A DNA stretch of 64,000 bases, taken from positions 1 to 64,000 of the forward strand of contig NZ_JABASX010000009.1 of NCBI RefSeq assembly GCF_016107655.1, given 5' to 3'. The position numbers and the translations under genes are program-made. This stretch comes from Brevibacterium antiquum. GTDB lineage: Bacteria > Actinomycetota > Actinomycetes > Actinomycetales > Brevibacteriaceae. Below are positions 27,041 through 35,909 of this stretch, piece by piece; the stretch's first letter is position 1, and every line of letters starts with the position of its first letter. The notes under the pieces were generated by a model. That model was not told where the DNA came from. It did no database searches and saw only the letters and a program-made list of their open reading frames with translations.

Positions 27041-27454
27041 ATGACGTTGCCGCTGGCACAGATGCCGCTGCGCATCGCACGTCCCAGCTGGGACCTCCAC
27101 GCCGCAAAACGGTTCTGGGGTGAGGGGGTGGGACTCGAAGTCCTGTGAACGGTCGAGGCGACGAATTCTGCGGAACACGATTTGCTCATGATGGGCAGCG
27201 CCGAAGCTCAGTGGCATCTCGAACTCGTCTGCGACCCGGCCCTCATGGCCGAGCACCCGTCCAGCGCCGAAGATCTCCTTGTCCTCTATCTCGATGCAGA
27301 GATCGACGAGGCGTGGCCCGATCGGATCGTAGCCGCAGGAGGAAAGCGCGTCGAGGCGCACAATCCCTATTGGGAGAAGTGGGGCATCACGATTCTCGAT
27401 CCCGATGGGTACCGTCTCGTCCTCTCGACGCGAGGCTGGGGGCAGGGCGGCTGA
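27041..27454 (+). pseudogene. VOC/glyoxalase-fold protein interrupted by in-frame TGA
   Basis: From ATG 27041 (GAGGGGAG upstream) the frame reads RPSWDLHAAKRFWGEGVGLEVL, meets TGA at 27146-27148 (codon 36), and continues in the same frame as TVEATNSAEHDLLMMG, WHLELVCDP and GITILDPDGYRLVLS to a normal stop: a full-length single VOC domain of about 137 aa. Relatives often have an aromatic residue or Trp at this point, so TGG to TGA is a simple explanation. Sec insertion is possible in principle because selD follows 38 nt later, but no SECIS-like hairpin is visible. Classed as pseudogene for that reason and because its neighbours are decaying. Confidence 0.6.
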
Positions 27455-27492
27455 TCCCTGATGTCCGAGCGGTTCGGTGTTAGTCTCGCGGT

Positions 27493-28479
27493 ATGACTGC
27501 GACTCAGGAACGTCTGACTTCATTCGCCCACGGCGGAGGCTGCGCCTGCAAGATCCCGCCGGGCGAGCTCGAGGAAGCGGTCAAGGGGCTCACCGGTCAG
27601 TCCGGGCCCGATGTCCTCGTCGGCCTCGACGACGGCGATGACGCCTCGGCCGTGCGGGTCCGCGACGATCTCGCGGTGCTCTCGACCGCTGACTTCTTCA
27701 CCCCGGTCGTCGACGATGCCTACGACTGGGGACGCATCGCCGCGGCGAACGCCCTGTCCGACATCTACGCGATGGGCGGAACCCCCATTACAGCGATCAA
27801 CCTCGTCGGATGGCCGCGCGAGAAGCTGCCGATGGAACTGCTCACCGAGGTGCTGCGCGGCGGGCTCGACGTCGCTGGCCACGCGAAATGCCCCGTTGCC
27901 GGCGGTCACTCGATCGACGACCCCGAGCCGAAGTACGGCATGGCCGTGACCGGCATCGCCCACCCAGATGAGCTCATGCGCAATGCTGCCGCCGAGGCGG
28001 GGCTGCCCCTGACCTTGACGAAGCCCATCGGTGTGGGGATCCTCAACAACCGCCACAAGCAGACCGGCGAACACTTCGCCGAGGCGATCGCCACGATGAC
28101 CGAACTCAATCGCGATGCTGCGCAGGCGGCCGTGGCAGCCGGCGTGCGCGCCGCGACCGATGTCACCGGGTTCGGGCTGCTCGGGCACCTGTTCAAGATG
28201 TGCCGGGCTTCGGGAGTCGGCGCGGTCATCGATGCGGCCGCAGTGCCCCGCCTCGGCGGTGTCGATGATTCGATCACTTCCGGCTATGTCTCCGGCGGAA
28301 CTCGCCGGAATCTGGACTGGGTGCGCCCCAGCCTGAGTGCTGATGACTCCGTGAGCGAGGACGACCTGCTGCTTCTCGCCGATGCCCAGACGTCGGGCGG
28401 GCTGCTCGTCGTCGGCGAGTTGCCTGGTCATCCTGTCATCGGCGAGATCGTCGTCGGGTCGGGTGTGCACGTGCGCTGA
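27493..28479 (+). CDS. selD: Selenide, water dikinase (selenophosphate synthetase)
   Basis: A 328-aa enzyme making selenophosphate from selenide and ATP, the selenium donor for SelA. The catalytic region is HGGGCACKI with Cys17 and Lys20, the same positions as in E. coli; the residue is Cys, not Sec, and Gly18 is replaced by Ala. The DFFTPVVDDAYDWGRIAAANALSD region and the glycine-rich VAGGHSIDDPEPKYG are characteristic. It lies on the opposite strand from selC-selA-selB, about 2.8 kb away, and no ribosome binding site is obvious. Confidence 0.95.
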   Translation: MTATQERLTSFAHGGGCACKIPPGELEEAVKGLTGQSGPDVLVGLDDGDDASAVRVRDDLAVLSTADFFTPVVDDAYDWGRIAAANALSDIYAMGGTPITAINLVGWPREKLPMELLTEVLRGGLDVAGHAKCPVAGGHSIDDPEPKYGMAVTGIAHPDELMRNAAAEAGLPLTLTKPIGVGILNNRHKQTGEHFAEAIATMTELNRDAAQAAVAAGVRAATDVTGFGLLGHLFKMCRASGVGAVIDAAAVPRLGGVDDSITSGYVSGGTRRNLDWVRPSLSADDSVSEDDLLLLADAQTSGGLLVVGELPGHPVIGEIVVGSGVHVR

Positions 28480-28498
28480 TTCGGGCAGCTGCCCGCCG

Positions 28499-28726
28499 TC
28501 AGCCTGAAGAGGGCGTGACGTCCTCGTTGGCATATTTTCTGAAGGCACTGGTGAAGGCCCAATAGTGGAACCCCTTCAGTGGCGCGGCCAGGAGGACCTG
28601 CCACCATGCGTAATTGCCGTTGCCCCACCCGAGGAGATGCATTCCGAAGTGGACTAGGGGAACGAGGATGGTCACGATGACAGCCTCTTTCAGACTGCCT
28701 CGGTCCTTCAACACCCATTCCTTCAT
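28499..28726 (-). CDS. Small membrane protein, paralogue of 51294-51515
   Basis: A 75-aa protein with about two hydrophobic helices. It shares with the 73-aa product at 51294-51515 the opening MK-x3-L-x-DR-x-SLKEA, the middle WWQ-x-LL-x-AP and the ending ANEDVTPS. Conservation between distant copies supports it as a real gene. No function is known to me. It is convergent with selD, with 19 nt between them. Confidence 0.7.
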   Translation of the reverse strand: MKEWVLKDRGSLKEAVIVTILVPLVHFGMHLLGWGNGNYAWWQVLLAAPLKGFHYWAFTSAFRKYANEDVTPSSG

Positions 28727-28852
28727 AGGCCTGTCACGTTTGGCCCCATTGAGGACATTCGGAGCCGATCCGGCGCAAACGATGCTCTATCGACTGTGCT
28801 TACTAACGCGGCAATACGGTTGATGCCGGGCCGTGGAGGGATGACGAACAAC

Positions 28853-30208
28853 TCAGGTGGCTGGCGCGTTGCTGCTCAGTCGTTTGTCATCAGAATTCGG
28901 CAGGCCAGTGAACCGCCAGATAAGGCCGCCGACCACAGCACCGATGATTCCCGGCACGATCCAGCCGAACCCGGCTGCTGCCAGTGGGATCGCTTGCTGA
29001 ACATTAACGAGATTAGGCGGCAAACTCCACGCAAATTCCTCGCTGAGGAAAGCCGCTGCATCGTAGAGACCTAGGAGGGATGCTCCGATAAGTGCACCCT
29101 TCCACACGCCATCGTTCGGTATGGCTTTCCGAGCCAGTCCAAGGATCACGGTGATGATCATCGCCGGGTAGAAGAACAGCAGGAACGGCGTGGTGAAGGT
29201 GATGATGTAGGACACTCCGCCCATCGCCTGCACGATGAAGATCACGGTGATGATGAGGATCGTCCAGAAGTACGTGATCTTCCCACGCGACAGCTCCTCG
29301 GTGAATTCGCCAATAACCGTGGCCATGCCGATCGCCGTGGTCAGGGTGGCGAACAGTACGGCGACTGCGAGTGCGGCTGTCGCCGGCGGCCCACCGAGCT
29401 CGGCGACCACCGAATTGAGCAGAACCGTCGCGTCAGTGTCCGCGCTGAAACTGGCAGACCCTTGGGCACCGAGGTACTCCAGGCCACCGTAGATGACCAT
29501 GAGACCGATGAAGGCGATGGCCGCGGCTCCGATGAGCGGCAGGGTCCGCTGCTTCTGTGTGGAGTATCCACGACCTGCCAAAGCGGCGATGAAAATGGCT
29601 CCGGTGATCAGTCCGGTAGCGACATCACCCGTCTGGTAGGAGGTCGTGAACGCCGTGTAGAACGGATCGTCAACTCCTCCGGTGGGAGTTCCAATCGGAT
29701 TGACGAGAGCGAGCACCACGACGATGAGGAGCAGAATCAGCAGAGCAGGAGTGAGATATTTTCCGATCCGGTCGACGACCTTGCTCTTCTTGATCGAAAA
29801 CGCGAGCACGATGAGAAAGAAGCCGATGATGGCGACTGGTTTGAGAATCGCCTGGTCGACATCGGGCAGAAGGACCCGGACTCCGGCCTCATATCCCGTG
29901 GCTCCGGTGCGAGGAACGATCGCTGCCACCGAACCGGTGTAGAGCAGCGTCGCCATGAACACCGGATGGAACCAGCGTGCGTATGGTCGGAAGAGACGTT
30001 CTGGGGAACCTGCATTGGCGACGGCGACGATCGCCAGGATCGGCAGGCCGACGCCTGCAATGGCCAGCGCCACCATGGCGATCGGCCACTTGTCACCGGC
30101 CAGAAGACCGATCTGGGGCGGGAAGATAAGATTTCCGGCCCCGAAGAAGATCGCGAACATAGCGAAACCGACCACGAGGACATCTTTGTTGATGAGGGCA
30201 TGTCGCAT
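28853..30208 (-). CDS. brnQ: Branched-chain amino acid:cation symporter, LIVCS family
   Basis: A 451-aa membrane carrier for leucine, isoleucine and valine with Na+ or H+. The first helix carries the BrnQ hallmark FAIFFGAGNLIFPPQIG, and about 12 membrane segments follow. The ATG at 30208 places the first helix at the usual distance from the N-terminus; an ATG at 30229 is the alternative. It is the last gene of the minus-strand operon headed by the M20 hydrolase, suggesting that amino acids are products or cosubstrates of the pathway. Confidence 0.9.
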   Translation of the reverse strand: MRHALINKDVLVVGFAMFAIFFGAGNLIFPPQIGLLAGDKWPIAMVALAIAGVGLPILAIVAVANAGSPERLFRPYARWFHPVFMATLLYTGSVAAIVPRTGATGYEAGVRVLLPDVDQAILKPVAIIGFFLIVLAFSIKKSKVVDRIGKYLTPALLILLLIVVVLALVNPIGTPTGGVDDPFYTAFTTSYQTGDVATGLITGAIFIAALAGRGYSTQKQRTLPLIGAAAIAFIGLMVIYGGLEYLGAQGSASFSADTDATVLLNSVVAELGGPPATAALAVAVLFATLTTAIGMATVIGEFTEELSRGKITYFWTILIITVIFIVQAMGGVSYIITFTTPFLLFFYPAMIITVILGLARKAIPNDGVWKGALIGASLLGLYDAAAFLSEEFAWSLPPNLVNVQQAIPLAAAGFGWIVPGIIGAVVGGLIWRFTGLPNSDDKRLSSNAPAT

Positions 30209-30295
30209 GAGAGTCTGTTCTCTTTTCATTCGTGAACACCGGTCGAGGCGGTCGAGCACCGCTCGTATGGTCGGTACCCGGCCCCCGGTTCATGG

Positions 30296-31957
30296 TCAGG
30301 CCTCGTAGCGCTTGGTCCCTGCCAGCCACGTCTGGCTGACCTGCACGGCATCGAGTTGTTCGATAGGCAGGGTGAAGAGATCGCGATCGAGAACCACGAA
30401 GCTGGCCTCGAACCCTGGCCGAATCCGTCCCAGGCCCTCGAGACAGGTGACCTCGGCAGCCCGGGCCGTGTACAGGAGCATCGCCTGGGCCACCGAGATT
30501 GCTTGGTTCTGGCCGATGTCCGAACCGTCGTGGGAGCGTCGTTCCACGGCGGCTCGGATTGAGGTGAAGACGTTGTCGGCATCGGCCCATGCTGTGGCCG
30601 GCGAATCCGAAGCCAGGGCCGTATGTGGGACGCGCTCGTAGAACGAACGAATCGGGTAGGCGTTGTCGAACTGGGTGTCGGATAGGTTGTTGGCGTAGGC
30701 CTCATATTCTGCGAAGAAGAAGATCGTGTGGCTGATGACCCCGAAGCTCATCCGCGCCCGCAGGAGGTTATCGATCATCTCCGGTGTGAACAGTGAGGCG
30801 TGGTCGAGGCGGATGGAGGGGACATCCCCCATCCATGGCTCGTCTTCCCCGAACAGGGTCAGCACCTGGTTGAGGGCTCGATCGCCCATGGCGTGGAATG
30901 CCACCTGGACGCCGTTCCTCCGGGCCCAGGCGACGGCAGATCGCATGTCGTCGTCGGTGGCGACTCGTCCCCCGTGGGAGCACGTTCCGGGATAGGGGTC
31001 CTCGTTCCATGCGTTCCGGTCGGAGAAGGCCCCGTCCATGAACAGCTTGACGCCGCCGATCTTGATCCGTCCGGCGCGGTCGTCGTCACTGAGGTCCGGA
31101 ACTATGCCGGCCTCGGCCGAATCGACAAGGGCGTCCCAGCCGGGATAAATCACGGCCTGCGGGGAGAATCCTTGTTCCCCTGCTCGCCGAAATGTTGGGA
31201 GGGGATCGTCGATGAACGAGGCGTAGAGGTCGTTGACCCCCACGAGACCGTGGGAGAGAAAGTGCTCGTCGAGGCCGGCAAGCTGTTCGGCGGATCTGTC
31301 GCCGTTGCTTGGGCGCTGCTTCTCGACGAGGTTCATCGCCGAGGTTTCGACCAGGACGCCGGTGGGAGCACCGTTGTCATCGCGCTCGATCCGCCCGCCT
31401 TCGGGGTCGGGGGTCGCAGCGGTGATCTCTGCCAGCTCGAGGGCGAAGCTGTTGACGACCATGGTGTGACCGTCGCAGCGGCGGGCGACCACCGGCTGAT
31501 TCGCAGCGACCCGGTCGAGATCCTGTGCGCTGGGTTTGCGCCCATCGGAGAACTTCGACTCATCAAAGCCGTGGGCCATCACCCAAGCCTCCGAACCGGC
31601 GCCGAGTGAGGGATGGCTGCGCAGGACGTCGAGCATCTTGTCCAGCGATGTGACTCTCGGCGGGAAGATCTCTAGCGAGTCCGTCAGAGAGGCCATGAAT
31701 GCGGGATGGGTGTGGATATCGAGCATTCCGGGAACGACCGTGCGACCCTGGAGGTCGACTACCTCGGCGTCGGAGGGGATGCTGTTGATTTCGCTGTCCT
31801 CGAGCACGCGGGAGAATCGTCCTTCGCAGACGCCGAACCCCGAGACGAAGTGTTTCTCGGATTCGCCTGTGAAGATCTTTCCGTTGACGAAGTAGCTCTC
31901 GCCGGTCTGCGCGGCGGTGTCTGGAGCAGCCATGTGGGGCTGTGTCCTGTCATTCAT
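30296..31957 (-). CDS. YtcJ-like metal-dependent amidohydrolase
   Basis: A 553-aa enzyme of the amidohydrolase_3 group. It has the beta-strand-1 metal motif DIHTHP, FHAMGDRA around the middle metal His, RLDHASLFT, and a late ASDSPATAW with the catalytic Asp. Substrates are usually N-acylated or cyclic amides. Its ATG overlaps the stop of the ornithine cyclodeaminase gene (ATGA), so they are coupled. Two related amidohydrolases lie in the divergent operon (37495-39156 and 40633-42276). Confidence 0.87.
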   Translation of the reverse strand: MNDRTQPHMAAPDTAAQTGESYFVNGKIFTGESEKHFVSGFGVCEGRFSRVLEDSEINSIPSDAEVVDLQGRTVVPGMLDIHTHPAFMASLTDSLEIFPPRVTSLDKMLDVLRSHPSLGAGSEAWVMAHGFDESKFSDGRKPSAQDLDRVAANQPVVARRCDGHTMVVNSFALELAEITAATPDPEGGRIERDDNGAPTGVLVETSAMNLVEKQRPSNGDRSAEQLAGLDEHFLSHGLVGVNDLYASFIDDPLPTFRRAGEQGFSPQAVIYPGWDALVDSAEAGIVPDLSDDDRAGRIKIGGVKLFMDGAFSDRNAWNEDPYPGTCSHGGRVATDDDMRSAVAWARRNGVQVAFHAMGDRALNQVLTLFGEDEPWMGDVPSIRLDHASLFTPEMIDNLLRARMSFGVISHTIFFFAEYEAYANNLSDTQFDNAYPIRSFYERVPHTALASDSPATAWADADNVFTSIRAAVERRSHDGSDIGQNQAISVAQAMLLYTARAAEVTCLEGLGRIRPGFEASFVVLDRDLFTLPIEQLDAVQVSQTWLAGTKRYEA

Positions 31958-32979
31958 ACCGGCACACCAGCGCCGATGAGTCCGAAGAGATTCTTTGGAT
32001 CGTCGGGATCGGCGATGAGGTCGATGTCCTCCCGGAACTCGGTATCGCGCGTCGCAGCTTCCGCGTAGCGCAGCGCGGTGAAGTCGGCGATTGCGAAGCC
32101 CACCGAGTCGAAGAGGGTGATCTCTTCCGCCGAGCTGCGCCCAGGCGCCTCGCCGGTGAGGACCTGCCAGAACTCGGTGACAGGGAAGTCCTTGTCCTGG
32201 AGTTGGATCTCTCCTTCGATCCGAGTCTGCTCGGGATATTCGACGAACACCGAGCTGCGGCCCAGGATCGTAGGATCGAGCTCCGTCTTTCCGGGGCAGT
32301 CGCCACCGACCGCGTTGATGTGGACTCCGGGTGCGACGTTCTCATCGGCGACTGCGACACGGTGGGCTTTGTCCGCGATGCATGTCGTGATGATGTCCGC
32401 ACCGGTAACGGCATCGGCTGCTGAATCGGCGGCGGTGATGCGGAACCCGAGCGGTTCGAGGTTGCGGGTGAGTTTGGCGACGGCGGCGGGGTCGGTGTCA
32501 AAGACACGCAGCTCCTCGATGCCCAGCCCGGCGCGGAACCCGAGTGCCTGGAATTCGGATTGGCTGCCCGCTCCGATGAGTGCCATGATCCTCGATTCCG
32601 GGCGTGCCAGCTTCCGGGCGACGAGGGCCGAGGTCGCGGCCGTTCTCAACGCGGTCAGCAGTGTCATCTCTGCCACGAATCGGGGGTAGCCGTTGTGCAC
32701 ATCGGCGAGGACTCCGAAGGCCGTGACGGTCTGGAAACCGCGTGCCGGGTTTGACGGGTGTCCGTTGACGTATTTGAAGGAATAGCTGTCGAGATCACTC
32801 GTCGGCATAAGTTCGATGACACCGAAGGGCGTGTGGCTGGCGACCCGGGGTGACTTGTCGAATTCCGGCCACCTGCGGAAGTCCTGGTCGAGAAAGTCGA
32901 TCATTCCGCTAAGGGTGGCTTCGATGCCGATGCTGGACACCCAACGGGCCATAGATTTTACTCCGAGAAAGCTGGTCAT
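31954..32979 (-). CDS. Ornithine cyclodeaminase / mu-crystallin family enzyme
   Basis: A 341-aa NAD-dependent enzyme. SFKYVNGHPSNPARGFQTVT, TALRTAATSALVA, the Rossmann motif ALIGAGSQSEF and HINAVGGDCPGKTELD match true ornithine cyclodeaminases closely. That reaction turns L-ornithine into L-proline and ammonia. The ATG at 32979 follows AAGGGG. It lies between an MHS carrier and an amidohydrolase in one operon, consistent with nitrogen catabolism of a basic or N-substituted amino acid. Confidence 0.87.
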   Translation of the reverse strand: MTSFLGVKSMARWVSSIGIEATLSGMIDFLDQDFRRWPEFDKSPRVASHTPFGVIELMPTSDLDSYSFKYVNGHPSNPARGFQTVTAFGVLADVHNGYPRFVAEMTLLTALRTAATSALVARKLARPESRIMALIGAGSQSEFQALGFRAGLGIEELRVFDTDPAAVAKLTRNLEPLGFRITAADSAADAVTGADIITTCIADKAHRVAVADENVAPGVHINAVGGDCPGKTELDPTILGRSSVFVEYPEQTRIEGEIQLQDKDFPVTEFWQVLTGEAPGRSSAEEITLFDSVGFAIADFTALRYAEAATRDTEFREDIDLIADPDDPKNLFGLIGAGVPV

Positions 32980-33107
32980 CTGCTGTGTTCCCCTTTTCAT
33001 TGTGTTCTTCTTGTGGTGATCTCGCCCCAGGTATCCCGAACGTTTTCGGACCTTCTAGGTTCTGTCTGTGGGCTCTGGTTATGTGTGTCGCTAGTGTGCC
33101 GAGACCT

Positions 33108-34397
33108 TCAGTCTGTGAGGTCCTTGCCGCGGGTTTCGGTGAGGCGGAAGGCGACGAATGTCGAGATCACCAGGAGCACAGTGACGTAGACGTTGAATGG
33201 CACCTGCCCGAACTCCTCGTTCAGCCATGCTTGCAGGTACGGCGCTGTTCCGCCGAAGAGCGCAATGGCCACCGAGTAGGGCACTGCAACACCGATGGTG
33301 CGCACTCGAGTCGGGAACATCTCTGCGAACACGGCCGGCGTGTTCGCGAGGACTGCGCCCATGATCACGAGGATGATCGTTGCCGGAATGAACAGGGACC
33401 AGAAGTTTGAACCCAGCATGTACTGAAGTGGAGTGAAGAGGAGGATGGGTACTCCGGTGCCGATGATCATGGCCGGGCGGCGACCGAAGCGGTCGGAGAA
33501 GCGGCCCCAGAACGGCAGAGAGATGATGAGCACGACATTCGACAACACGCTTGCCAGCAGTGCCGTTCCCTGTGGCATCCCGTGGATGAGGACTGCCTGC
33601 TGCACAGCGGAGACGCTCCACACGTAATAGCAGACGGTTCCGCCGACACTGAGCCCGATCACTCGTGCGGCAGAGGCCCAGTTCTTCCTGATCTCGGGCC
33701 ACATCCGCGGCTTGTCCTCAACAGAGTCGAAGGCTTCGGTTTCGCTCAGGCGAGCCCTTGCAAACAGTGTGCATACTCCTATCAGGGCACCGAGAGCGAA
33801 GGGAATGCGCCAGCCCCAGACAGCCATGCTCTCCGCGGGTAGAAGTGCGTCGAGGATAACGCCCATGAGGAGGCCGATGACGATGCCGCTTGTTCCGGAG
33901 ACATAGATAAGCGAGGACCAGAGGCCTCTGCGCTTAGCGGGCGCAGCCTCGGCGATGTAGGTCTGGGCCGTGGGCATCTCACCGCCGTGGGCAAGGCCCT
34001 GCATGAGTCGCGCGAAGAGAAGGATGAATGCCGCCCACAGGCCGACTGCGGAATAGGTCGGCACGAGGGCGACGAGGAGACTGCCTGCCGAGGCCAGTCC
34101 CACTGTCGAGATCATCGAGACTCGTCGTCCCAGATGGTCGGCCATCCAGCCGAACACCCAACCGCCGACCGGTCGAGCGACGAAGCCGACGGCGAAAACC
34201 GCCATGGCCCCCAGCAGAGCTGCCACCTTGTCATCGGGATTGAACACCTGGGTAGCGAAGTAGATGGCGAAAGCGGAGTAGATCCCCCAGTCGAACCATT
34301 CGAGAGCGTTGCCCATTCCCGTGGCAATGAGAGTCTGGCGAGTAGATCTGGCAGAGATACTCGATTGTTCGACTCGACGCTGAGTCATTTTGGTCAT
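33108..34397 (-). CDS. MFS transporter, metabolite:H+ symporter (MHS) family
   Basis: A 429-aa, 12-helix carrier. The signature GMGNALEWFDWGIYSAF and the loop RPVGGWVFGWMADHLGRR after helix 3 place it with MHS carriers, like the one at 14243-15574. GAAAGG precedes the ATG. It is the second gene of the minus-strand catabolic operon, separated from the M20 hydrolase by a strong hairpin. Confidence 0.88.
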   Translation of the reverse strand: MTKMTQRRVEQSSISARSTRQTLIATGMGNALEWFDWGIYSAFAIYFATQVFNPDDKVAALLGAMAVFAVGFVARPVGGWVFGWMADHLGRRVSMISTVGLASAGSLLVALVPTYSAVGLWAAFILLFARLMQGLAHGGEMPTAQTYIAEAAPAKRRGLWSSLIYVSGTSGIVIGLLMGVILDALLPAESMAVWGWRIPFALGALIGVCTLFARARLSETEAFDSVEDKPRMWPEIRKNWASAARVIGLSVGGTVCYYVWSVSAVQQAVLIHGMPQGTALLASVLSNVVLIISLPFWGRFSDRFGRRPAMIIGTGVPILLFTPLQYMLGSNFWSLFIPATIILVIMGAVLANTPAVFAEMFPTRVRTIGVAVPYSVAIALFGGTAPYLQAWLNEEFGQVPFNVYVTVLLVISTFVAFRLTETRGKDLTD

Positions 34398-34428
34398 TGT
34401 TCAAACCTTTCGTTCACTGTATTCGCAA

Positions 34429-34454
34429 GCAGGAGGCGTGATCACACCTCCTGC
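34429..34454 (-). terminator. Intercistronic hairpin between M20 hydrolase and MHS genes
   Basis: A 26-bp near-perfect palindrome (GCAGGAGG arms, TGATCA centre) lies between the two genes. No T-run follows, so it may act as a partial terminator or RNA-stabilising element that sets different expression levels. Confidence 0.5.
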
Positions 34455-34496
34455 AGTGGTCGCCAACGCCTGCAGTGTTGCCGGCGCCTCTTTATC

Positions 34497-35708
34497 TCAC
34501 TGAGTCTCGGCGAGCATCTGCAGTCGAGATATTGCCAATTGGGCATACAGTGCGGCACCGTCAGGGAGGACTGAGTCCTCGAATACTGCCCGGGGTGAGT
34601 GGTTGAATTCGCTCGTGGACCCGTTCGGTGAGGCATCGAGGTTGATGAAGCTTCCGGGCACCTCTGCCAGAACATCAGCGAAGTCCTCCGACCCACCCAA
34701 GGGCTGGGTCAACGATGCATATCGCTCACCACCAAAGAGTTCGGCAACCTGATGAGCTGCGAATTCGGTGTGTTCATCGTCGTTGGCAAGGACTCTGCCT
34801 CCGACCCTGTAGTCGATAGACACATCGACTCCATGCGCGGCAGCGACGCCTTCGAGCACGCGGGGGATGAAATGTTGAAGCAGATCACGCGATCGTGCTG
34901 AGTACATTCGGAGACTGGCTCCGAACTCTGCGGCGTCGGGGATGACGTTGACGGCTTCTCCGGAGTGAACGCTGCCTACTGAGATGATGACCGGATCATG
35001 AGCGTCGAAGCGTCGAGTGACCATCGTCTGTAAAGACATAATCATTTCTGCCATGGCCGGAATAGGATCGGCGGCGGTGTGCGGCTGGGACCCGTGCCCC
35101 CCGCGACCGTTGATCGTGACAAAGAGTGCATCAGCTGCTGACATCATGACCCCCGGCAGAGAGCTGAACTGTCCTCGCTTCCCACCGGCGGAAAATACGT
35201 GCATCCCGAAGGCAGAATCGGCGCGGCGACCGGCCAGATCCAGGATCCCCTCCTCGATCATCTTCGGGGCGCCAGCGAGGAGTTCTTCCCCGGGTTGGAA
35301 CATGAAGACCACGTCGCCGCCGAGCTTATGTCTGCGTTCGGAGAGTATACGAGCTGCACCGGCGAGCATTGCCGTATGCAGGTCATGTCCGCAGGCATGC
35401 ATCCGCCCCTCTACTTGAGAAGAGAAATCGACACCGGTGGCCTCTTGCAGAGGCAGCGCGTCCATGTCAGCTCGCAGCAACACCACAGGATTTGACTCGC
35501 AGTTGTTGCCATCTCCACGGAGGACTGCACCAATGGAGGTGAGGTCCTCACCGAGAGTGATCTCGAGTGGCAGATCCTCGAGTTCTTTGAGCACTGTCTC
35601 TTGAGTGTGTGGGAGCTCGAGTCCGAGTTCAGGGTGTTTGTGGAGTCGATGACGCAGCTCAGCCATGGTGCCTGATAGCTCCTGCGCATCGCCGATGAGA
35701 TTATCCAC
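34497..35708 (-). CDS. M20 family amidohydrolase (hippurate / N-acyl amino acid type)
   Basis: A 403-aa metallopeptidase. Motifs: LRHRLHKHPELGLE, RADMDALPLQE, HACGHDLHTAM (metal ligands), FQPGEE (catalytic Glu) and the late GGSEDFADV. This order is typical of aminoacylase/IAA-amino-acid hydrolases, which release an amino acid from an N-acyl conjugate. The GTG at 35708 with AAGGA upstream is preferred; the ATGs further upstream lack ribosome binding sites. It is the first gene of the operon and divergent from the Lrp-type regulator. Confidence 0.87.
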   Translation of the reverse strand: MDNLIGDAQELSGTMAELRHRLHKHPELGLELPHTQETVLKELEDLPLEITLGEDLTSIGAVLRGDGNNCESNPVVLLRADMDALPLQEATGVDFSSQVEGRMHACGHDLHTAMLAGAARILSERRHKLGGDVVFMFQPGEELLAGAPKMIEEGILDLAGRRADSAFGMHVFSAGGKRGQFSSLPGVMMSAADALFVTINGRGGHGSQPHTAADPIPAMAEMIMSLQTMVTRRFDAHDPVIISVGSVHSGEAVNVIPDAAEFGASLRMYSARSRDLLQHFIPRVLEGVAAAHGVDVSIDYRVGGRVLANDDEHTEFAAHQVAELFGGERYASLTQPLGGSEDFADVLAEVPGSFINLDASPNGSTSEFNHSPRAVFEDSVLPDGAALYAQLAISRLQMLAETQ

Positions 35709-35909
35709 TCGGCCAGTCCTTTCACGAGGCATCATTGGTTCGTTGTGCGGTAGCTGGTACACAAGTCTAATTTTTAGGTACCTCTGGTAGATAAAAGCGA
35801 AAGAAAAAATCATTAAATGTATAATCCAGGTTCTTTTCCGTCAGAATGAAAGTACACATGGTGTTCTGATCGGAGGTTCCGTTCAGCAGGCATTTCGAAG
35901 GAGCATGAC

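Noticed and set aside
27146..27148. TGA in the VOC gene as a confirmed selenocysteine codon
   Set aside because: No SECIS-like stem at the proper distance, and three neighbouring genes are damaged; kept only as an open question.
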